DNA from: Pseudomonadota bacterium
Lineage (GTDB): Bacteria > Pseudomonadota > Alphaproteobacteria > Acetobacterales > Acetobacteraceae
Direction of reading: 5' to 3'
DNA length: 8,847 bases
Assembly (NCBI GenBank): GCA_021826565.1
Contig: JAKAZJ010000049.1
Span: 1-8,847 of the forward strand
How positions within the stretch are numbered: position 1 is the first letter of the stretch; each line of letters opens with the position of its first letter. The translations under genes were made by a program, and so were the position numbers. The notes under the pieces were generated by a model, which had not been told where the DNA came from, did no database searches, and was given only the letters and a program-made list of their open reading frames with translations. Below, piece after piece: positions 1 through 5,273 of this stretch.

Positions 1-249
1 ATGACGCGCGCCGTCATCACCTGCCGGAAGCAGGATCGCATCGAGACGGTGCTGGCGGCGATGACGCAGAACCGCGTGCGCCATCTGCCGGTGCTGGACG
101 GCGACCGGCTCGCCGGCATCGTCAGCATCGGCGATCTGGTGAAATATCGCCTGGACGAGAAGGCGCTGGAGGCCGACGTGCTGCGTGATATCGCACGAAT
201 GCACCCAGTTGCGGCGGGATCGAGCCTGGCGCCGGGTCACGCTGCCTGA
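1..249 (+). CDS. CBS-domain protein, C-terminal part (5' end outside window)
   Basis: The frame is open from base 1 to a TGA at 247-249, giving 82 residues. They match the second half of a small paired CBS-domain protein: MTRAVITC at the start of the domain, then RVRHLPVLDGDRLAGIVSIG and DLVK (residues 25-48), the usual beta-strand/turn signature of a CBS motif, followed by a helix rich in E, L and A (54-66). CBS pairs normally bind adenosine nucleotides and act as regulatory modules; stand-alone alphaproteobacterial versions have about 140 residues, so roughly one domain is probably missing upstream. The ATG at base 1 is therefore more likely an internal Met than the start. The last 15 residues form a short Ala/Gly/Pro tail of no known role. 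Ligand and partner cannot be told from the sequence. Confidence 0.85.
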   Translation: MTRAVITCRKQDRIETVLAAMTQNRVRHLPVLDGDRLAGIVSIGDLVKYRLDEKALEADVLRDIARMHPVAAGSSLAPGHAA

Positions 250-357
250 GAGTTTGCGATTGAGTGCCCGCGCGCCGCCGATTCACCGGGGGGAACCCGT
301 TACTTTCCGTGGGCGTCCATTCGCAGATTCGATTGATTTGCGCGCTCTGACGCGCCG
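250..357. other. Intergenic gap between convergent genes, with a weak GC hairpin
   Basis: These 108 bases separate the stop of the CBS gene (plus strand) from the stop of the rhodanese gene (minus strand). The only structure I see is a 5-bp inverted repeat, GCGCG (340-344) and CGCGC (351-355) with a six-base loop, just past the rhodanese stop. Neither side has a T-run, so it is not a convincing intrinsic terminator. No small ORF or promoter is evident. Confidence 0.3.
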
Positions 358-768
358 CTATTTCTGCCGCCAGGGCAGGCCGGCGGCTTTCCATCCGGCG
401 GCGCCGCCGCGATGGCCAGCGGCGTCCGGCGGGCCCTCGAACCCGTCGGCCACGTTATAGGCATGGGCGTAGCCGGCGGCCTGCGCGGCGCGCGCGGCGG
501 CAAGCGAGCGTGCGCCGGAGCGGCAGAGGAAATACAAATGGTGTTCCGGGGTCAGCCCGGCCTCGGCCAGATGGGCGGTGAACTGGCCGTTCACCGTCAT
601 TGCCGGGTAGACCTGCCAGGGGATCAGCACCGCCTGCTTGCCGGCGACCAGAAGATCGGGGACGCCGACGAAGTTCCACTCCGCATCGGTGCGGACATCG
701 ATCAGCTGCGCGGCCGGATCGGTCCGCAGGGCTTCCCACGCGGCCTGGGGCGGGACATCTTCGACCAT
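358..768 (-). CDS. Single-domain rhodanese-like sulfurtransferase
   Basis: A 136-residue cytoplasmic protein with the complete rhodanese fold. The early strand motif LIDVRTDAEW (residues 22-31) is the conserved CH2A-like element. The active-site loop CRSGARS (82-88) has the catalytic Cys82 that would carry a persulfide, and the C-terminal GWKAAGLPW (125-133) is typical of short bacterial rhodaneses. Family members move sulfane sulfur from donors such as thiosulfate or persulfides to cyanide, thiols or protein acceptors; the physiological acceptor is unknown. The ATG at 768 is supported by an AAGGAG box (775-780 on the complement) six bases upstream. The gene diverges from the cysteine synthase-family gene with 25 bases between the two ATGs, which suggests a shared sulfur-metabolism role. 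No signal peptide is visible and the active-site Cys is intact. Confidence 0.9.
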   Translation of the reverse strand: MVEDVPPQAAWEALRTDPAAQLIDVRTDAEWNFVGVPDLLVAGKQAVLIPWQVYPAMTVNGQFTAHLAEAGLTPEHHLYFLCRSGARSLAAARAAQAAGYAHAYNVADGFEGPPDAAGHRGGAAGWKAAGLPWRQK

Positions 769-793
769 CGGACACTCCTTGGGGGAACGGGCG
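769..793. promoter_or_regulatory. 25-base divergent start region with back-to-back ribosome binding sites
   Basis: The whole gap between the rhodanese ATG (768, minus) and the cysteine synthase ATG (794, plus) is 25 bases. Its left half is an AAGGAG box for the rhodanese (complement of 775-780, spacing 6). Its right half is a GGGGGA box for the other gene (781-786, spacing 7). The two boxes touch at 780/781. There is no room for a -35/-10 pair, so each promoter must lie inside the opposite gene's 5' coding region and the two messages would overlap as antisense at their 5' ends. Confidence 0.75.
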
Positions 794-1813
794 ATGACAG
801 AAGCCTATCACGATGCGTCCTGGCAAGCCGGGCTGGAAGCGGCGATCGGGCACACGCCGCTGATCCGGTTGCGCGGCGCCTCGGCGGCGACGGGCTGCAC
901 CATCCTGGGCAAGGCCGAGTTCATGAACCCGGGCGGATCGGTGAAGGACCGCGCGGGCCTCTATTTGATCGCGGACGCGGAAGCGCGCGGCGCGCTGCAA
1001 CCCGGCGGCACGGTGGTGGAGGGGACGGCGGGCAACACCGGGATCGGCCTGACCCTGGTGGGAAACGCCCGCGGCTATCGCACCGTGATCGTGATGCCGG
1101 AGACGCAATCGGCCGAGAAGATCGATTTCCTGCGCATGATCGGCGCCGACCTGCGGCTGGTGCCGGCGAAGCCGTATCGCGATCCGGGGAATTACGTGCA
1201 TGTCTCGCGCCGCCTGGCCGAGGAGATGGGCGCCCAGGGGAACGCGATCTGGGCCAACCAGTTCGACAATCTGGCGAACCGGGACGGGCATCGGCTGGGG
1301 ACCGGGGTGGAAATCTGGGAGCAGACCGGGGGGCAGATCGACGCCTTCACCTGCGCCTGCGGCACCGGGGGGACGCTGGCGGGCGTGGCGCTGGCGTTGA
1401 AGCAACGCAAGCCGGGCGTGCGGATCGTGCTGGCGGACCCGGAAGGCTCGGCGCTGTACGAATGGGTGAAGGGGGTGGAGATGAAGGTGACCGGCAGTTC
1501 CATCACCGAGGGGATCGGCCAGTCCCGCGTGCCGGCCAACCTGGAAGGCGCGCCGATCGACGACGCCGAGAAGATCCCGGACGCCGAGGCTGTAGCGCAG
1601 ATCTACGACGTACTGATCCATGAGGGGTTGTCGGTGGGGACCTCCTCGGGGATCAACATCGCCGCGGCGGTGCGGGTGGCGAAGGCGTTGGGGCCGGGGC
1701 ATACGGTGGTGACGATCCTGTGCGACGGCGGGTCGCGGTACCAATCGAAACTGTTCAACCCGGCGTTCCTGCGCGAGAAGGGCCTGCCGGTGCCGGCGTG
1801 GCTGGCGGGGTAG
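794..1813 (+). CDS. PLP-dependent cysteine synthase family protein (CysK-like; could be a cysteine desulfhydrase)
   Basis: A 339-residue fold-type II PLP enzyme. NPGGSVKDR (45-53) supplies the Schiff-base Lys51; EGTAGNTG (76-83) is the substrate-binding loop; CGTGGT (189-194) is the phosphate-binding loop; GTSSGIN (282-288) holds the Ser expected to contact the PLP ring nitrogen; DGGSRY (311-316) is near the C-terminus. The expected reaction is O-acetylserine plus sulfide to cysteine. However, NPGGSVKDR and NQFDNLANR (155-163) differ from the classical CysK signatures (NPSFSVK and QFxNPAN), so a sister subfamily, such as one with cysteine desulfhydrase activity, is possible. The ATG at 794 is chosen because GGGGGA lies 7 bases upstream; the frame is open further upstream but overlaps the rhodanese and gives unrelated protein. 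The gene is divergent from a rhodanese and convergent with flgD, with 4 bases between stops. No serine acetyltransferase gene is in the window. Confidence 0.9.
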   Translation: MTEAYHDASWQAGLEAAIGHTPLIRLRGASAATGCTILGKAEFMNPGGSVKDRAGLYLIADAEARGALQPGGTVVEGTAGNTGIGLTLVGNARGYRTVIVMPETQSAEKIDFLRMIGADLRLVPAKPYRDPGNYVHVSRRLAEEMGAQGNAIWANQFDNLANRDGHRLGTGVEIWEQTGGQIDAFTCACGTGGTLAGVALALKQRKPGVRIVLADPEGSALYEWVKGVEMKVTGSSITEGIGQSRVPANLEGAPIDDAEKIPDAEAVAQIYDVLIHEGLSVGTSSGINIAAAVRVAKALGPGHTVVTILCDGGSRYQSKLFNPAFLREKGLPVPAWLAG

Positions 1814-1817
1814 GCGC

Positions 1818-2570
1818 TTATCCCCCCACCGACTGCACCGCGGTGAACGGCACCGTCAGCGCCCCCAGCGACAACTGCATCCCCGATGCCGTGTTCTGCA
1901 CCCCGGTCGCGGTGCCGGTTACGGTGAAAGGAAGCGCCGTGGTGCTGCCATCCGCGTTCGCTCCGATCACCGAGATCGCGTAGGCCCCGTCCGGCACGGT
2001 ATTCCCGGAACTATCGGTGCCGTCCCAGCTCCAGCTATTCGCCCCCGCGGTTGCGTTCAGCGCCACGCTGCGGATGGTCTGGCCGGCGGCGTTGTCGATC
2101 ACGATCGCGGCCGGTTCCGCCACGGACGCGGTGAAGCCGACGCTGCCCTTGCCGTTCTGCAACGGGATCTGCGTGGCGCTGACCGTCACCGCCTTGCCGG
2201 TCATTGCCGTTCCCTGCATCACCTGGCCCGACTGCGTCAGCTGGATCAGCTGCGTCAGGCTGGCATTCGTGGTGATCTGCTGCTCCACACCCGAGAACTG
2301 CACCAGTTCCTGAGTGAACTGGTTGGTATCCAGCGGGCTGGTCGGGTCCTGGTTCTGCAACTGGGTCATCAGCATCCCGAGGAAATCGGAGAAATTGCCC
2401 GATAGCGAAGCCAGCGCCGCCTGCCCGGTCTGCGCCGCGGTACCGGCCGTACCGGCGGCGGTCGTGCTGCCGGCGCCGGGGCTGCTCGATCCGGTGGCGG
2501 CCGTGTTCGCCGCGGTGGCGGCGGCGGCCAGGGCGGCGTTCTGCTGGGCGGTGACGGAGGCGAGGCTCAT
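1818..2570 (-). CDS. flgD: Flagellar hook cap / hook assembly protein FlgD
   Basis: A 250-residue protein that forms the temporary cap guiding polymerisation of FlgE into the hook; it is exported through the flagellar type III system. The signature is clear: DFLGMLMTQLQNQDPTSPLD (62-81) followed by TNQFTQELVQFSGVEQQ (82-98) is the conserved FlgD N-terminal region. NSWSWDGTDSSGNTVPDGAY (178-197) is the Trp-Asp-Gly turn of the Ig/FnIII-like C-terminal domain. Residues 12-52 are an Ala/Gly/Thr/Ser-rich low-complexity linker, long for the family. The ATG at 2570 has GGGAG (complement of 2577-2581) six bases upstream. It lies 18 bases after fliK and is almost surely co-transcribed with it, so the sigma-54 promoter upstream of fliK should drive both. 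Its TAA is only four bases from the stop of the convergent cysteine synthase-family gene. Confidence 0.96.
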   Translation of the reverse strand: MSLASVTAQQNAALAAAATAANTAATGSSSPGAGSTTAAGTAGTAAQTGQAALASLSGNFSDFLGMLMTQLQNQDPTSPLDTNQFTQELVQFSGVEQQITTNASLTQLIQLTQSGQVMQGTAMTGKAVTVSATQIPLQNGKGSVGFTASVAEPAAIVIDNAAGQTIRSVALNATAGANSWSWDGTDSSGNTVPDGAYAISVIGANADGSTTALPFTVTGTATGVQNTASGMQLSLGALTVPFTAVQSVGG

Positions 2571-2588
2571 CGGAAGCTCCCGAAACGA

Positions 2589-3725
2589 TCAGGCGGTGAT
2601 GTCGATGCCGGCGGCGCGCGCCGGCAGGCGGAGGAAGGGCAGGGGGGGTTCCTCGGCCGTGGCGGGCGATCCCCGGCCGGTGGCCGCGGGGGGACGTGGG
2701 CCCGGCGGAGCCTGGCGCCCGCCGCCGGTATCGAGTGAGAAGCTCAGGCTGCGTCCGGCCGCGGGGACGCCCGCCTGATCCAGTGCCTGCTGTAGCTGCG
2801 GCTCTGTGTGGAGCAGCAGGGTCAGGGTCTCGGGCTTCTCGACCCGGATCTCGACCGTTGCGGGGGCGCCTGGGGTGCGGTGCAGATCGATCCGGACCAG
2901 GCCGAGCGTGGGCGGCGTCAGGCGCAGGCTGAGATGCTGGCCGGACGGGCGGGTGAGGAGTGACACCAGAACGGGGGCCACCTGCGCTGCGGGCGCGGCG
3001 GCGGGAGTAGGGGCGTCGAGGGGCGGGGTAGCGGTATGCGGCGCTGTTTCGGGCGCGATCGGGGGCACGATGGGGGGCACGATGGGGGATAAGGCGAGTG
3101 CCGCGGCATCCATGCGAGGGATCGCGGCCGGCGGCGAGACCGGCGGCGGTGTGGCGGGACCGGAGGTGCCGGCGCGCGGCGGCGGCCGGGTCGGCGGCGG
3201 GACTTGCGACGCGGACGGGGCGGCGGCGTGCGGCCCGATCGCCGAGGACGCCGCGATGCCGGCCGGGCTCGGGCAGCCGGACGCGGGTGGCGGCGCCGGC
3301 GGTATCGGCAGGGCGATCGCCGGTGGCGTGGGCACCGTCAGCGGTTGTGGAAGCGAGGCCTGGCCTGACCCCGCGGGTTTCGCCTTTTTCTCGGTAGGCA
3401 CTGCCGGCTTTCCGTTTGGGGAAGGCAGCGCGACGGCTGGTTGCGCGGCGGCCTGCGCCACGATCGGCGCTGCGGCCGCGGCCGCCGCGGCTGGCCCCGG
3501 TCCGGCACCCGCCGTGGCACCGACGGGAGCGTTGGGCGCCCGCGCCGTGAGCGCGCTGGCGCCGGTCGTCCCGTTCGCGTTGGTTCCGTTTCCGGTCGCG
3601 TCTTTCCCGGTCGCTCCGTTCAGGGTCGCCGCGAACCCCGCCCCGAGGTTGGGGCGCGGGATGGTCTTGGCCGGCGAAGCGGGCTCCGGGGCCGGAGCAG
3701 GGGGCGATGGCGTGGTAGCGGTCAT
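2589..3725 (-). CDS. fliK: Flagellar hook-length control protein FliK
   Basis: A 378-residue secreted ruler that measures hook length and triggers FlhB to switch export from hook to filament substrates. Residues 1-250 are Pro/Ala-rich and look disordered, with a degenerate five-residue repeat at 37-56 and PPIV repeats near 213-222. Residues 251-331 form the conserved C-terminal domain: LSLRLTPPTLGLVRIDLH (265-282), a strand containing VEIRV (291-295), then a helix ending QLQQALDQAGV (310-320) and SLSFSL (326-331), matching the family pattern. A Pro-rich tail (332-378) follows. The single Cys is at 151. Total length is near that of enterobacterial FliK (about 400). The start is the ATG at 3725: the frame stays open to a TTG at 3878, but that extension is Arg-rich and unlike FliK. 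The ATG has no ribosome binding site and lies two bases from the predicted sigma-54 start. Confidence 0.9.
   Translation of the reverse strand: MTATTPSPPAPAPEPASPAKTIPRPNLGAGFAATLNGATGKDATGNGTNANGTTGASALTARAPNAPVGATAGAGPGPAAAAAAAAPIVAQAAAQPAVALPSPNGKPAVPTEKKAKPAGSGQASLPQPLTVPTPPAIALPIPPAPPPASGCPSPAGIAASSAIGPHAAAPSASQVPPPTRPPPRAGTSGPATPPPVSPPAAIPRMDAAALALSPIVPPIVPPIAPETAPHTATPPLDAPTPAAAPAAQVAPVLVSLLTRPSGQHLSLRLTPPTLGLVRIDLHRTPGAPATVEIRVEKPETLTLLLHTEPQLQQALDQAGVPAAGRSLSFSLDTGGGRQAPPGPRPPAATGRGSPATAEEPPLPFLRLPARAAGIDITA
3061..3084 (+). repeat. Two exact copies of a 12-base unit inside fliK
   Basis: GGGGGCACGATG occurs twice in tandem (3061-3072 and 3073-3084), followed by a partial GGGG. Read on the fliK strand it encodes the PPIV repeat around residues 213-222. 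It is in frame, so gain or loss of a unit would change the FliK linker by four residues without breaking the gene. Confidence 0.85.
3564..3623 (-). repeat. Four degenerate 15-base units encoding a pentapeptide repeat in FliK
   Basis: Four consecutive 15-base units (3609-3623, 3594-3608, 3579-3593, 3564-3578 in reading order of fliK) encode LNGAT, GKDAT, GNGTN and ANGTT. Three start with GGTC on the plus strand. The units have diverged but keep exact spacing, which suggests an old tandem expansion in the disordered N-terminal half of the ruler protein. Confidence 0.65.
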
Positions 3726-3738
3726 GCAAGCCGATGGG

Positions 3739-3754
3739 GCAAGATCGGGGCCAG
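3739..3754 (-). promoter_or_regulatory. Predicted sigma-54 promoter for fliK-flgD
   Basis: On the minus strand, CTGGCCCCGATCTTGC gives TGGCCC (3753-3748), five bases, TTGC (3742-3739). The near-invariant GG (3752-3751) and GC (3740-3739) have the correct ten-base gap for -24/-12 recognition. Twelve bases on, transcription would begin near 3727, only two bases before the fliK ATG at 3725; a start a couple of bases later would fall on the A of the ATG. Confidence 0.7.
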
Positions 3755-3802
3755 TCCGCGACCGGCCGCGCCGCGCCGTCCGACGCCGACGCAACCAGCG
3801 CG

Positions 3803-3833
3803 CCCGGCAGGATCGACCCGGCAGTTCCTGCCG
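3803..3833. promoter_or_regulatory. Candidate shared activator site: CGGCAG-TTC-CTGCCG palindrome plus direct half-site
   Basis: A perfect 6-3-6 inverted repeat lies at 3819-3833. Its left arm sits in CCCGGCAG (3817-3824), and the same eight bases occur directly repeated at 3803-3810. The centre (3826) is about 108 bases upstream of the predicted flgE start and about 99 upstream of the predicted fliK start, the usual distance for a sigma-54 enhancer. By analogy with Caulobacter, the binder would be a FlbD-type activator; its ftr element has, as I recall, a similar CGGCA core, but I cannot verify that here. Confidence 0.5.
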
Positions 3834-3907
3834 CCGGCCCGCCGCCGGTGCTGGCGCGGCCCGGCGCCCGACGCGCAAAACCCGCTGACTCGCGTGCGTG
3901 GGGCGTC

Positions 3908-3922
3908 TGGCACGCTTCCTGC
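3908..3922 (+). promoter_or_regulatory. Predicted sigma-54 promoter for flgE (hook operon)
   Basis: TGGCAC (3908-3913), five bases, CTGC (3919-3922), with the GG (3909-3910) and GC (3921-3922) at the exact -24/-12 spacing. This is a near-consensus match. Transcription is expected near 3934-3935, leaving a leader of about 21 bases that contains the flgE ribosome binding site. Sigma-54 control of hook genes is well known in alphaproteobacteria such as Caulobacter. Confidence 0.8.
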
Positions 3923-3943
3923 CTGATTCCGGCCGACGGCACC

Positions 3944-3949
3944 AAGGAG
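3944..3949 (+). promoter_or_regulatory. Ribosome binding site of flgE
   Basis: AAGGAG, six bases before the ATG at 3956. It decides the start, because the frame is open from an ATG at 3734 but the FlgE homology begins at 3956. Confidence 0.9.
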
Positions 3950-3955
3950 CCTTCC

Positions 3956-5260
3956 ATGTCTTCCCTGTTCGGCGCGCTCAATACCTCGGTCAGCGGGCTG
4001 TCGGCCCAGTCCGCCGCGTTCGGCAACATCTCCGACAATGTGGCGAACAGCCAGACCGTGGGGTTCAAAGCGGTCGATACCAGCTTCATAGACTATCTTA
4101 CCACCTCCACCGCGCAACAGAACGAACCCGGCGCGGTGATCACCCGGCCCAGCTACACCAACAACGTCCAGGGCACGATCACGCAGAGCAGCGATCCGCT
4201 GGCGCTGGCGATCACCGGGCAGGGATTTTTCGCGGTGTCGGAACAGAACGGCACCGTGCCGGGCAGCACGGATCCCACCTTCAATCCACAGACCTATTAC
4301 ACCCGCGCCGGCGATTTCCAGATGGACAAGAACGGCTATCTGGTGAACAGCGCGAACGAGTACCTGCAAGGCTGGAACGTCGATCCCGCGACCGGGACCG
4401 CCAACCAATCGCAACTTGCGCCGATTCAGATCTCGCAGACCCAGTTCAATCCGGTGCCGACCAGCCAGGTCAGCCTGTCGGCCAATCTGCCGACCACGGC
4501 GGCCGCCGGTGCGCCGATATCCTCGCAGGTCGATGTGTACGATTCGCTTGGCAATTCGCACACCGTCACGCTGAACTGGACGCAGAACGCCGGCAACGAC
4601 TGGACCGTGACCCTGACCTCGCCCGACACTCTTCCCACGACCATCGGCAGCGCCGACGTTCAGTTCGGCACCAACGGCGTGCCGGCTGGCACGGTGGGTT
4701 CGTTCGGCACCGTCTCGGGCAGCGTCACCGCCGCGGCGTTCGGCGCGAACGCACCGGCCAATCTGACGATCGCCACAAATTTCGGCTCCGGCGCGCAAAG
4801 CTTCACTCTGAATCTGGGCAATTTCGGCCAGGCCAACGGGGTGACGCAGTTTGCCGGGTCCACCTACAGCCTGCGCAATATCACCCAGAACGGCGTGCCG
4901 CCTGGCAGCTTCACCGGCATCACAACCACTACGGCGGGCGATGTGGTGGCGAACTACAACAACGGCCAGTCGCAGACCGTCGCCCAGGTGCCGGTGATCA
5001 CCTTCGCCGCTCCGGATGCGTTGCAGCGGCAGAACGGCCAGGCCTTCACCGCCACCACCGATTCCGGCAATGCGATCGCGCAGAGCGCCAACACGAACGG
5101 CGCCGGCGGGCTGGTCACCGGGTCCGTGGAAGGCTCGAACGTCGATATCGCCACCGAGTTCTCCAAGCTGATCGTCGCCCAGCAGGCCTATGGCGCGAAT
5201 GCCAAGATGCTGACCACGGCGCAGCAGCTGTTGCAGACGACCATCGACATGAAGCAATAG
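3956..5260 (+). CDS. flgE: Flagellar hook protein FlgE
   Basis: A 434-residue axial protein that polymerises into the curved hook, the universal joint between rod and filament. The N-terminal rod-like domain begins SLFGALNTSVSGLSAQS and contains NISDNVANSQTVGFKAV (24-40), the axial-protein signature. ITGQGFFAV (86-94) and YTRAGDFQMDKNGYLV (115-130) are standard for FlgE/FlgG-type proteins. The middle (about 160-370) is the exposed hook domain, Gly/Thr/Asn-rich with VDVYDSLGNSHTVTLNW (192-208). The C-terminal helix EFSKLIVAQQAYGANAKML (401-419) pairs with the N-terminal helix in the D0 core. It has no signal peptide, as expected for a type III export substrate, and no Cys. It is first in a run with flgK (13-base gap) and flgL, behind a strong sigma-54 promoter. 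The size is ordinary (Salmonella FlgE about 400). Confidence 0.97.
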   Translation: MSSLFGALNTSVSGLSAQSAAFGNISDNVANSQTVGFKAVDTSFIDYLTTSTAQQNEPGAVITRPSYTNNVQGTITQSSDPLALAITGQGFFAVSEQNGTVPGSTDPTFNPQTYYTRAGDFQMDKNGYLVNSANEYLQGWNVDPATGTANQSQLAPIQISQTQFNPVPTSQVSLSANLPTTAAAGAPISSQVDVYDSLGNSHTVTLNWTQNAGNDWTVTLTSPDTLPTTIGSADVQFGTNGVPAGTVGSFGTVSGSVTAAAFGANAPANLTIATNFGSGAQSFTLNLGNFGQANGVTQFAGSTYSLRNITQNGVPPGSFTGITTTTAGDVVANYNNGQSQTVAQVPVITFAAPDALQRQNGQAFTATTDSGNAIAQSANTNGAGGLVTGSVEGSNVDIATEFSKLIVAQQAYGANAKMLTTAQQLLQTTIDMKQ

Positions 5261-5273
5261 GCGGGGCCGGGCC

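Noticed and set aside
1..3. ATG at base 1 as the true start of the CBS gene
   Set aside because: The protein begins mid-family at the second CBS motif; the match with the window edge is probably chance.
638..793. Upstream extension of the cysteine synthase-family gene to an ATG at 638
   Set aside because: It overlaps the rhodanese gene on the other strand; homology and a GGGGGA box both place the start at 794.
1836..1845. Perfect palindrome CACCGCGGTG near the end of flgD
   Set aside because: It lies in coding sequence (Thr-Ala-Val), has no loop, and is easily produced by GC-rich codons; no terminator features follow.
3726..3878. Upstream extension of fliK to a TTG at 3878
   Set aside because: The extra 51 residues are Arg-rich and unlike the Pro/Ala-rich FliK start, no ribosome binding site precedes the TTG, and the extension would run across the fliK promoter.
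3734..3955. Upstream extension of flgE to an ATG at 3734
   Set aside because: The hook signature begins at 3956 behind AAGGAG, and the extension is promoter DNA.
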